Of a DNA stretch of 64,000 nt, positions 24,701 through 37,093 are shown piece after piece; position 1 is the first letter of the stretch, and the number at the start of each line of letters is the position of its first letter. Source of the stretch: Nymphaea colorata (Eukaryota > Streptophyta > Magnoliopsida > Nymphaeales > Nymphaeaceae); contig NC_045148.1 of the NCBI RefSeq assembly GCF_008831285.2, positions 1 through 64,000 on the forward strand, given 5' to 3'. The translations under genes were made by a program, and so were the position numbers. The notes beneath the pieces are model-generated. The model did no database searches. It was not told the origin of the DNA and saw only the letters and a list, made by a program, of their open reading frames with translations.

Positions 24701-27700
24701 TGCCACCAGTTCCTCTGTGCCAAGCATCATCAGTACCTTCATTGCCCTCAGTCGTCCTCTCACCTGACCATTTATTTGCCACCTTTTGATGGTTCGGAGG
24801 ATCTGAGATAATCTCATAGTCCAAATATCCTGATCCAGGCCTTTTATCATATACTGACTCAACAAGTTTATCATCCCCCTGCACATGTTGTAGATTTTTC
24901 AATACGTAATTCACATTCAACAAGAAGATGACCACAAACATTTTCTTTTCAGGACCTAGCCAACTCAGTGGCTCTAAAAAAATAATGACCTAATGAAAAC
25001 ATGACCAAGGACAAAAATGGAGAATAGCATAAAACTGTGACACAAATGGTTGTTGCAAAATGCAAACAAGAAACCATAAATTCAGAACTCAAAGAACCAT
25101 ATAACCACCTCCCAACAAAATGTAGCATTAAGAGCAAAGACAAGAAGGATATTGCACAGATGTTGACAGATTTGAAGATATTCACAAATTAATGTAAGCA
25201 AATCTACAGAAACAGGAATTGTAAACGTGATTAATTAGAGATGGCCACAACAAGCAGAAAAAAAATGAGGACAAGAATATGAGTGAATATAGCTGTGATG
25301 AACTTGTATGATGTCTTACTGCCCTCTATTTTGTTACCATAGAAGTATGGCCGTAAGCAATCCTCATATGCAGCTTTAATCAGATTGGTGTTATTTCTCA
25401 CTCCTATGCATCAGCATAGCATTTTTACTATGCTGCTTTCCTTAAAACTTCTTCATTATTATTAAACATGTTGCACAGTTTCAATATTGCCCTATCAACC
25501 TCCATATGAATAGAAATATGAACTGACAATTCAATAGTGACATAACGGATAGAGCAGATGGTCCAACTAGAGAACTTCATTTTTTATTACTTAAATGGTC
25601 ATGCCTAGTGGCACAGAAGTTTGTCATTGAGCTTGATACTTGTTGACATTAGTATGCCACCTACATTAGCCAGTTATAAGGCTTTTCGGTTCCTTCCCCT
25701 AACATGGAAAGCCCTAACGTGGCGGTGCCCCCATCCAGCTCCATGTCCTGTTCCAGTGATGGATTGATATGGCACCATTACTAATAGCAGCGAGACACAC
25801 ATTTCCATCTCAAAAATTACCATTTTACGGTCAAAAGCTTGACACCATGGAGGGAGGAAGAGAGAGGGAGAGAGGCCTATATCCTATGCAAATTAGGCAT
25901 TTCCACGCTGTGATCAATATGATGCAACAATTTATTGTAGACCTAGTAATAGCTTCACAAGCAGACCATGTCAAGTACCAAACAAATTCACCATAAACAG
26001 GAAAATGCTCAATTCAACTGGAAATGTGGAAGAACCGGGTAGAATAAAAGCATTGGGATGTTTAATATTCACACGTACAATTTTAGAAGGACTAGGCAGA
26101 AGGACAAAAAAGAAATAAAAATCATAAAGGATATACCGCCATCTTAGCAGAGACCTCTGCCCATCGTTTTGGACCCCCAGAAACAGAAGTTTGTGCAGGC
26201 CCCACTATATCCTCCTTCAATATGCTCCTACTGTTTTCTGTTTCACTTCCCTTAGACTGCAATATGTAGATAAATACAATTAAACAATATATATACTGTA
26301 ACTTTACCCTGTTACTAATATTTACCATTTATCTGAAGCAATAATACCAAAGTTTTTACAAAGAAACAGGTCGATGTTTACTAATGGAACAATGTTAAAG
26401 ACTGCAGGTCCAGAATCAAATACACAGATCCATCAATTACAAAAGTCCAGTAGTCAAAAATCCAAAATTATTGCCTCACATAAAGATGAAAGATGCTGTG
26501 AATCATCAACCAATAGTCGAGCATTAAGAAACTAAAGCTTATCCAATGAGTCCACCGTAGTTACTCCAAAATAATAATAAAAAGCTTGTTGCCACTTTCC
26601 ACCATGAACAGATCCATGTCAATTGCTTTGGAAGCCTATATGGATACCAATTTCATTCTCCACAACCAAGTAAAAAGAGGCTGCTGGACATGAATATACA
26701 AGTCCATGCTACAAATTTGTATTAGTGAACCCTTAATAGAGCATCCTTAGGTACCAGAAAACAAAATGATTACAACGCGCATGCAAAACTCCTGTTACAA
26801 GCACCAGTAGTCACCTTATACTAAGCAAGATGAAACAAATTAAAGAGAGGTCCTACTGCCATTGAGAAGATATGACATTTTAACCAGTTGTCCTTGCTAT
26901 GGTGATAGGGAAAAAGCTTTCAAACATTGCATCCTTGAATACATGAGCAGAAATTTTCCCTGTGTATGAGCTCATATGAAGATTGCACTCATAAGCAAGG
27001 TTAATAATACGTAGACTTTGTGATCCTACTCCTGAGGAAGTTGCTAAGATTTGGCTATTTAGAGGGGACACAATTTTCACAGGACAATGCTTCTACCAGT
27101 GGAGACCAGAAGTTACATCTCCATTTGTGTCCACAATAAAAGTTTAAACTAAATTACAAATCTTCAAGATTATTTAACATCTTCTCCCCAGAAAAATAAG
27201 CTTACTGCCTGAACTAAGAAGTCTTTCAAGGTGTCAAAAAAATTTTCCCAAAAAGAGTTGAAGAACTGAAGAGGAACTTGCAAATAAGTGCAGCAAAAGT
27301 ATAACAGGTGTACACACAGAACCCCCAACAGGAAACGAGAATGAAAGCATTTGACTGCATACAATAAACCAAGCAACCACTTCAGTACATAAGTCAATGA
27401 TAATGTCATGTGGTTCTCTCAATTGTTAGAAAATAAAAAAGCATCTGAGTGCATAAACATTTTTTATTCAAAACTGAATACAGAGGATAAACCCAATCTG
27501 ACATTTTTAAAATGCACACGAGTATTAACTTATTAATGGTTGTGAGAAAAATGAAAGCAGCCTCAGTTAAATATTTAATATTAAGTGAATAGTGGATGAA
27601 GTAACTACCCTGTTCGACTGCTGAAGATGCTGCCGCGCTTCAAAATATTTAGGATTTACATGAATACCGTGTGCTGGCCGCTGAGATTGAGGGTCAGTTT

Positions 27701-30700
27701 TCGAAGTAGAGGCTCCTCCAGAAGATGAACTGTTTGTGCTAGGAGGAAAATTAAGTTGTTGCTCAATGATGCGAAGTGTTGGAGAAGGGAAAACACTCCT
27801 CCAAGTCCTGAAAAGATGCTGCATACTGGGATGTGTAGATGGGTCCACTTTCCTGTAGGCCTCACAGAATACCTACATGAACAAGTAGTTTGACTAAGAT
27901 TCTGGTAGTTCAGTATAACCTCAAAACCATAACTAAAATTATCACCAAGAGAAAATTATTCAAAAGCAGATCCTTGCCCATGGTATACAGTTCACCACAT
28001 ATCTAAATATATTTAAGTTCACATGGCAGGAATCTGTGACAATTTTCCAGACGACATCTTCAAAACAAAGCCAAAGAGGGTTCCACAAAAGATAGGAAGA
28101 CTACAGTTGCACTCTGCGTATCTGCTAATGACTTGACAGTGAAACATCTCCAGAAAAAACTCACCTCAGGCAGACGTGCGGCAAAGTACTTGACATAATC
28201 TCCTCCAATATTTTTTACAATACTGTCCAGAAGATATAAAGAGGGCAACTTTTGCTCATTGGGGACCTGCAAATTTGACTGGACATTAGTTGCAGAAAAA
28301 TGAAGTTCACAAAAATATCCACAGGAGCCAGATATAGAAATAACACACAAGGAAGTGATAACAGTTTTTTTTTATGCATTTATGTTCCTAATTGATTTTT
28401 CTGGTTATGTCAGGACTAGCAGATGAGATCGTATCTGTTTATGTCTCCAGCACACAGCATAAGAAAAGATAACAGCAAATGACATGTAAAAAGGAAAATC
28501 GCTATGCAATACAAAACTTGATATCAGTCATTTTAAATGGTACATAAAAATGATATCAAAGCCCCACAAACAACAGCAAGAGAGGATACATAAATACAAA
28601 ATATGCTGTGATCCTTTCGATCGCATTCACCTACTTGAATAAAAATATTGTGTTTCAGCTCAGTCATCCATCATGTCTGAATTTTTGCCATATTCTTGCA
28701 GCACTCATTTCCCAAAAGCGGGTTTTTACTCTAGCACTTAGGTATGTCAAAACTTAGGTCAGAAGAACTATGCTTCATGCTCATGCACAATTATAATGTA
28801 ATAATCATGAAGACCGATTTAGTTTATTTATTTTTCTTCTTATTTGCATGAATGAATGTACTTCAAATTAGTTCTGCACTGCATTGCCAGGACAAATTTC
28901 ATTTCATGTACATGTATATAACCCCTATAAATGGATTCAAACTCATTTATCGAGTCAATGGTTTTGCAAGGAAGGCCATTAGGTCGTCTATGTGAAAAGA
29001 AATTATAGTTCCAGATTTCATTTCCAGGAAAGGCCTGCAAGCTTCATTAATCAGCAATTCAAATGATACATGTAAAGCAACAACAGCCATTGGTGGGATC
29101 CAATAAGCAGGTAAGGTAGAGACATTGGCCATTAGCCTAACAAGGGTCTATTTTGCCATGTTAGCATGGTTAACTCATAATACAATTTTAAGTGTACTAT
29201 TTTCCATAAAATAACTTAGAATATCTGATAGCTTGCAAACATGCATAAGTCCTTGTCCTATGACAGCTGTTTCAATTATCATACTCTTTCTGGCAATAGT
29301 TTTAAATCCATTACAATTATAACTGCAATGTCTCAACATCTTGCCTTCCATGGAACTGCAACTGCAACCAGTCGACTAAAAAGATGTTGGCTTCCACACA
29401 TAGTGGAGTTGCCAACAGCCATCAACCTGCAGACTTCCTCAAGGCATGACAATCCCAAACAAGGTTAAGTAGTGTGGTGGCGCATGGTTGGAGAGCAAGA
29501 TTATCTCTTTGTTCTTATCATACAGTATGCATTCTCATATCCAAGAGGATTTCATTTGCACTATTTCATATTTTAGCAGTTTTTGTATTGCCATCTTAAA
29601 AGCCACATGGACCTTATGTTTTTGGTTAACTGCTTCATTAACTAACCAACAAGATATCAACCCGGATGCTCTATTAATCAGTAAACGTTCCTTGCACCAT
29701 TTGTATGCAGCGAAACACAGACGTGACTGGTTACATAGATAAATATGAAAACACTAAGTATCTGGCTACTATAGCTGCCAACAGAAAAAAGTACAAAAGG
29801 TGGTCTTCAAAGTGGAAATGACAACAGCAAGACATGACAGCTTTAGATTAAAAACACTGCACAACTGGTGAACTTTTGTGCTTACATTAGTGCGGTAAAG
29901 TTGCACCAGAGTATACAAACTGCAAATGGCAGCATGTCATTCTCTATTGCACTTGTTAATTAGCTAAAGACCATTAAGTTCAATGGGTAGTGTCATCTAC
30001 CATGTTTAATAAGTCAACAGATCTTCCATGTCCAAGTTAAATTTCAGATGCCCAAAAGGATAGTTACCATCCAGGAATTTCAAACGATGTGCATTAGAAG
30101 GTGAATCTTCAAACCATCTAGTGCTGCCTAGATTAAAAATAATCTTACCATACCTATTGACATCAAAGTGAAACCAGCTCCCACAAAAACCTTCCCACTA
30201 CTCAGAGTTTAAATTCTTCAATCCAAATGTGCTAATAATTCAAGATAAAGGAACACCCATAAGATGTAAACATTAGCAGCTTCTCTTTCGCAACAATGAG
30301 ATCTAATGCATAACCAGTAAATAAGAACTTGGCGAGCAATCACTCTCAGATGTTAAAAGAGTAAACAGCGGATGTGAAAAAAAGACCATCAAGACTGTTA
30401 AAAGGAATGTTAGTAACATGTTTCCTTCAAAAGTGCATCCTTTCAAAAGGCAAATGCATCCCCACAAACTTTCTCCAGCAACATTCACTGCTCAGACTGG
30501 TTTTTCATCACAGGTGAGCTGAATCAGTCAGTGAAGATCTTTGGTCTCCACACAGATCCAAGTGAAATGATTTTGGATAATTTCTCGTGGATCCGTTACA
30601 TAAGTATGCTGACCTAACATCACAAAAGTCTTGGTCAAATGCTAGTTTTCAGCTGCCAGTTTGATAATGATACTGCTTCTTTGCTGCAAACCGGGGATTC

Positions 30701-31645
30701 AATTAGATATGCATAACTTTTGGAATGCTTCACACGAGGCTCAACTTTAATTGTTCAAACGTTTCCAAGCAGACATTGTCACATTGGAGATCCAATTCAC
30801 ATTACAACATATAACACCATCCAATCTCATAAAATACAACGTCAGGAAAGTTGATGTGGTGGCGGACATCCAAGGTTTCAATGACCAGAAAGGTCGATCT
30901 GTCTCACATGCTCCAGGGCCCTTCCTTATAAACATGCCATTGCGAATAAATTCCGTGTCACCAATTATTCCAACTATTTATACAGAGAAATGCTCAATAA
31001 ACTTACCACCGAAAAAAATTAAAACGAGGTTCATTCATCACCCAGAAAACGAAGAGGAGAAGAAGAGAAGGAAAAGGTAAGAAGATGAAGAAGATAACTA
31101 AGACCAATTTTTCTCATTTTGAATGCATTTCGCGTTGGATGTACAATAGCACTATAAAACAGGGCACTCCAAAGCTCACTACCACTGGCACTAAGAAGCC
31201 AAATCAATCGAATTTCTGTTTTCCTCGCATATAAGAAATCAGTGACAGCGAATATCACCTCTATGATGTTTGCACAGATAGTGGCGGCGATTCCCTTGGC
31301 CGCATGTGTATTCTCCCCGGCAATAATCGTAAGGTTCGTGATGATCGGTTTCGAGTTAAACGTGAGCTCGCCAAGTGCTGTCTTGTACTGACTCAAGAGC
31401 TCCTGCTGCTGTTGGAAAGCCCTCCTGCCAGGCTCCTCTCTCTCCTTAACTTCATCAACGGCGATCCTCCCTCTGCTACCGTCTCTTTCCCTGTCGTTCG
31501 TTCTAAACCTGGCGAGGAACGCATTGCTACCGGTCCCAGCAGCTCGTGCAGGGACCCTCCTCTCAGCCGTCTCTTCCAATCTAGGTTTCTTCAGCCCGAT
31601 CTCCCTCTGCTTGTCAATCGGTCTCCGAGAACTCTGCGCTTCCAT
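21784..31645 (-). CDS. PCFS4: PCFS4/Pcf11-like mRNA cleavage and polyadenylation factor (six exons, 1153 residues)
   Basis: Exons, 5' to 3' on the minus strand: 31645-31259, 28266-28165, 27872-27609, 26256-26137, 24878-24276, 23769-21784. All introns are GT/AG in phase 0 and the frame closes. Residues about 83-210 form the RNA polymerase II CTD-interaction domain ([47 protein letters not shown]). The middle is Ser/Gln/Pro-rich, with two LLxxIVxxGLLS-type repeats (about 782-793 and 896-907) and polyproline stretches. A CX2CX12HX3H zinc finger uses C1009, C1012, H1025 and H1029; a second CX2C...HX2C finger (CALC...HVNC) ends the protein. Pcf11 bridges the CTD to the cleavage machinery in the nucleus; Arabidopsis PCFS4 affects alternative polyadenylation of FCA and flowering. 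This protein is longer than the roughly 800-residue Arabidopsis form, mostly in exons 5 and 6. Intron 1 is about 2.9 kb. Start chosen as the first in-frame ATG before the conserved domain. Confidence 0.93.
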
Positions 31646-31762
31646 CCTCCACCCCAGCCACCGCCGCAAAAAGGGAAAACGCAGAACCAAAAAGAAAAAC
31701 CAGAAGAAAGGAAAACAGAAACCTAAAAAAAAAAAAAAAACCCTAGTCCACACAAAACTCTA

Positions 31763-31795
31763 TCACTGAACCAGCTCGGCCATGCAGGGAGCCAT
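31763..31795 (-). other. Possible upstream ORF in the PCFS4 leader
   Basis: A ten-codon frame (MAPCMAELVQ, then TGA) lies about 120 bp upstream of the PCFS4 start codon. Whether it is in the transcript depends on the unmapped start site. Confidence 0.3.
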
Positions 31796-34219
31796 GTCCC
31801 CGCCAGCAAGTAGCGAGCTCCAGCAATTTCAAAACCCTAATTCTTCACGATACATGGATTCGGAGAGGAGAGAGTGCATCCCGCAGCGGCAACTCGAAAT
31901 AGCGCGCCACTACGAGATCTCCCCAGCGGTTACAGGAGAACGATAAAACAGAGAACCAAAATAAAGGAGAAGGAAGAGGAAGTCTGCAGAGCAGTTGCCC
32001 ACGGCGGAGGAGGCCGACGACGATGAATGGGGAGGGAAGGAAGGCGCAGCGTCATTCGCTTCTCTTCCTGTCCGTTTTGCGCTGCTTCCACTTCTTGGAT
32101 AAACGGTTCGGTGCTTTTAACTTGGTTCCGAACCGAAACCGTGAGCATTTACATTACACCTTCGTCTTCCCCCCCGGCCCCTCATCGATCTCCAACTCTG
32201 AACCCCATACACCACAGACTCGAAGCTTCGGTTTTCTACCCACGCTCCGCCGCTCCAGTACAATATGTGCTCGACCCGTTATTGTCCTTGATTTTAGGAA
32301 CCACCCAGTTGGACTCTGTCCAAAATTATGGGACCCAATGAGGGGGACCAGATTTGATATCCCGCACTGCTTAAATTCGCGGGGATCTCCAATGCCGCCT
32401 CACTCCTGGAAATTTTCTCTTTTTTGCTTTTATCTCCTTTCCACTCAGGTCTCTAAGCATCTCATCATATAAAAGACACGAGAAAGATGTAAAGGCTTTT
32501 AGTATTCATACTAACATGAATAATAAAAAATGAAAGACTTTGACTCTCACTTAAGCGATACAATAAAATACTCTTTCTGTTCACCGAAGGTATAGCTTCT
32601 ACATATCACTCTAAGTAACAGTCGAGGGAGCAGTGTACTTCTGTTGTTTGATTTGTGACTCCTCCTTTTTGTCGCTAAATCCTTGCTGGTTGGTATCATA
32701 ATCTTGCTTGTGTTTCTGAGACAGTAATAAATCAGCAGCCAACACCCATTCACTCTCTCTTTCCTTGCGTGCAAGAACAACCGTTAGAGTTGAGTTGACT
32801 GCTGCATATGGTGTTTGTTGTTGTTTGCTTGCTGAAGGAGTGTTAGACTGATACCAGACAATTGTTTACTACAACTGGGATGCAACATTTTAGAAACACA
32901 AGCTTGGTGTTCCACGCAGCCGGTGGCGCCTGTCCCTCACGCAAACACTAAATGCAGAGCTTTCCATGTGGCGAATGAGAGTGCTGCAAAAACGGTGGAA
33001 GGCAAAAGAACACATCTCCGTTGTGGATCTCAGATGTGTCCATTCTGTTACTTGCAGGCACAAACGAGCATCATATTTGGCAAGTAATGCCATCTTGGGG
33101 ACGCCATGAATGATGTATCTTGTCTTATGGAAGGTGTTCGGTAAGAAAAGAAGACGTTGTGTTGTGTCCCACGCATTTCTAACATGCATGGTTTCGAGAA
33201 CAGCATCTTTTTGCTCGAAGAAGGATGCTTGGATTATGTTGATTGTTGGATTTAGGAAGTTTCAACATATTTTCTAGAATTAGAACATTAGAGCACATGT
33301 TTCGAAAGCTTTATATTCTTCTTGGTCCCCCTCTTAACATTTATAAATAAGAAATCAGGCATACTCTGGCCTAAAATTGGAAAGTTTTGCCAAATTCGAT
33401 AGAGCCAAAAATCAAAGTCATGAAGTCATTATCTTAACCATTTATGTCTTTATAGATTCTTTCTTTCCCAAATTTGAGTAAGGCTGGTGGAGAGCAATCG
33501 CATCATCAAAATTGGCTCCCCAACTTCACAAACGAGTTTTTTGTGACACTAAAACTAATTTGAAGGGATTTTGTAGTGTATTATTCCACAAGTTCGGATT
33601 GAACCACGCGAGCCCTTTCCATCCAGTATTGGTGCAGAGACTATTCAACGAGAACCAGGTGACATATTGGCCTTGCTTTCTTATATTTTCCGTTTATTTA
33701 CTATGTTTTCTTTTATTTAAAAACATAGTTTTTAATTCAGCAAGGTCTCAACTCCGATTGGATCCAGATGATCCCTTTAATCTATTTGCCGATGGATTTC
33801 ACATAGAAAACGATTTTAACAGCATCGCATTGATAGGAAGATAGAACAAGATAGACATGCAAGGACCAAGGATGAGAACTGGACAACATGGTCGGCAAAC
33901 TCACCGGGCTGACTCAGGAATCACCCATGTCAGCTGGAATTGCCCTACAAATCTGCCCATGGGTCAAAGATTTAGAACCTGGCTCAGCGAGGATGGGATC
34001 ACCCCTGACTTGCCCGACTCGACAAGGATCGCCCCTGACTTGCCCGGAATCGCCTGACTCGGCCATGTCGATGATGATGATGATGGGAAAGACTCTATTT
34101 TTTTAATATACATGTATATATGTATATTGAAATGTACACACTATATATTTGTGTAATATACAAGTCATATTCAATAGTCTAACTGTTTTGATATGCAATA
34201 AATATGTTCTTTAAAAAAT

Positions 34220-34325
34220 TCATGACCTAACCCGACCAAGTCGCCAAATCAACTCGCTTAATTTCGGTCATCTGCCGATCCAAGTCTGAGTCACAGATTT
34301 GCCAACTATGCTGAATATGGATTGA
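34220..34325. repeat. Dispersed repeat related to 56638-56720
   Basis: Both pieces contain similar direct text: GATCCAAGTCTGAGTCACAGATTTGCCAAC here and GATCCGAACTCGATTCACAGGTTTGCCAAC at 56680-56710, with CCAAGTCGCC-like blocks before it. Family unknown. Confidence 0.45.
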
Positions 34326-37093
34326 ACCACAAAGACAGCCTCCACAACCATAGCGTACATAATTGGAAACCGGGACATCGTGTGCAAGCACAAATTGCAG
34401 AATGCCTGACTTCCACTATCGTTTTTAGAGCACCAACATCATTAAACAGAACAAGTTGGGTGCAAAGTGCGAACGGTTCGGTTTAGGAATTGCGACTAGT
34501 TGCTTTTTTGGGTTGCTGGATCCGATTTCTATACAAACTGAATCACATTACTTTTCCAGGAAATTGAAGCAATACCCTTCTTTTTTCATTTACAGGTGAA
34601 CCATGCTTGACCGTAGTTTTATCAGGAAATTCTTTCTTTAGCGACCATACGGACATGAACTCAAACCATTGTTCTTCGCCGTAACAATATTCAAGGGAAC
34701 CGTGATAGTGCGCCTTCTCACATCCAACGTCAGACAGCCCAAGAGAGGGTAGCACGCCCACTCCCACACACACACACAATTCAATTTGCGACGGGGACTT
34801 TTTTTTTTTCAGGAAATTGGGATTTTGTAGACTAAATACTGCAAGGACATAACCTAGAGAGCATCAAACGTCTGAAAGGGCATGTGAACATTTTCTTATT
34901 TACTGGAAATTCTAGTCGTTTCATATAGTATAGCCTTGAATCGCTGCTCCAAATCTTTACTACGCAATACACAAGATATTGAAATGTGTGACTCTCATGC
35001 TCCCGCGCATACTATGATCATGCTGCAAAACGTTCACCACGAATCCACGGTACAGATTTTGGTCGTTCCTGCAAAACAATCAGCACAAAAAAAAAAAAAA
35101 TCCATGAAAAGGCAACCATGTAAAGAGGAATACAACAGGTTCAGAAAAGGTTAACCAAAAGAAAAAATTCAAGCGTCAAACCGTGAGCATCAGTATGAAA
35201 CACATCTAAGAGCTGCACCATGCTTCTCGCATTGTAAATGCAAGATGAATCGCATCAAAAAGTATCACCCTTTCCTGTATTATTACTAACTAGAAGATTT
35301 TTGAATGGGAGAGAATTACTGACCTATAATAGCACTAGAAGCAAGTAGATTACAACCAAATGACGAAAGGCACCCAGTAAGCGCCTCCCCATTTTCCAAT
35401 ATCATACGGGAAGCTACAAGCATAAAATCTATGACTGCTTATAGACATGGATGCACTGTCGGATATTTCATTGATCTGCCAGAAGCTTGCATATACATGT
35501 TTTTAGCAACAGATTACTGTCTGCATAATATTTGCAGAAAGGGGTGCAGCATTATGCACTGAAAAGGTTATCACCTACAGGAAGCAACTTCTGAAGAACT
35601 ATGCAGTCACCAAGTCTAAAAGGCTCATAGCTCGTAAGTGCTAAGAGTTTGATGGTCACCTAAAAAATGTACTTCAAAATAACATTTCAACGATATAAAC
35701 AGTATTATGACATATAAACTAAGGTAGAAAGCAATTTACAAGCTAATATTTAACAGCTACTGCATTCTTATTGATCCTTCAACAAAACACGAATTTATTG
35801 GTGATACTCAACTACCGTCAGAAACCATTATTAACCTCGGATTAGAAGCACATTTATGCATTATGTACATCAGCATCACACTACATGGCCTCTATTCTTC
35901 CTCTCAGAGTTAAGCAACCACATCACCACTGGCCAAACCTTTGATGCGTAACACGCACATGCATGAAGAGGCAATGAAAAAACACGCATCACACGGCAAT
36001 GAAAAAACACGCAACACACACAAACATATATTGCATATTTGTATTGCTCATTCAATTGTAACGCAAAACAAAAAGTCCAAGCAGTCGAAATTATCTACAA
36101 AATGAATAGCACGTGTTCCAAACCTGAGACAATCTGGTACCAGAATAACATTAACTTGAATTAACAAGGTTGACATAATGTTAAGATGAACACAGATCAG
36201 CAAACTCATATAAAAGGATGAAAGGAGAAACATGTCAATATTCTAAACATTTTAGGCTATCTAACAAAAAACAACGACACACACACAGTCAAAATATACA
36301 GATTTTGCAAGCAGACTAGATTCTGCATCCATAACTGAGGGAAGGGACAAACGAAAGATCTAAAATAGCATACCAAAACCAAGAAAGATCCTGCAATGAC
36401 AGTGATGCGTGAATCCCATGGTGAACTCTTTTGTCAACCTTGCTAATCATGAAGTCCTTAAATTCCTATGCTATAGAGGATGAACATATAGGATCGCCAA
36501 TCATCAGCAGCTTCCTTTTCCAACTCCAGTTAAGTCAACTGCTTTTGCATCTGCTACCCTGCAGGTCAGCATCCAGCGCACCCAAGAGTGAGTGAAGACC
36601 TCTCCATCAAACATAACAAGGTTTTGTAAACTTCAACCAGCTAGATTTTCAATGACAAACAACCTGCTCAAGATCACAAGGTGGCTGAAAATGCAAAATC
36701 GGTTCACTAATCAGAATCCACTAGGACTAACTGGCTCAAAAATAAAAGAGGCTCATGGCTGTGTTGTAGATACATTTCACGGCCCTATAGATTTAATTTC
36801 CTTTAGCAATATATAGATATGCCATGTCACCTAGATACAGGTATTGAAGCTGGTACAGAGACAGGTTGCCAGGGATTTCAGTGCCTACTGCCTACAATCT
36901 ACAAAAAGGCAGTTGCACATGCACATGAATATGGGCATCTCCAAAACATGTTCAGACTTTACACAACGAAACAAAGGAAAGTGCAATTTGTGAAACAAAA
37001 TTTATATTGAATATTCTACTCTTAGTCACTTCATACGTGGAGTCATAAATTACTAACTAGAAAGGAAAGGTAGTAAACGAGAATATTCTATTC

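Larger units (their letters stand above)
31646..37093. other. Intergenic: PCFS4 promoter side and heat shock factor 3' side
   Basis: 31646-32000 is the likely PCFS4 leader and promoter (GC-richer, A run at 31725-31740). Plus-strand frames at 32023-32472 and 33512-33844 carry no recognisable domain. 33880-34060 and 34220-34320 hold repeat-like text (GATCGCCCCTGACTTGCCCG, ACCCGACCAAGTCGCC). A CA run is at 34764-34779, an A run near 35087-35100, and a short duplication of AATGAAAAAACACGCA near 35974-36015. Confidence 0.5.

Noticed and set aside
31646-31753. N-terminal extension of PCFS4 upstream of 31645
   Set aside because: The frame is open but has no ATG (the first codon is GTG) and encodes a Phe/Leu-rich stretch reading through the A run of the leader.
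33512-33844. 110-codon plus frame
   Set aside because: No known motif and located among degenerate repeats.
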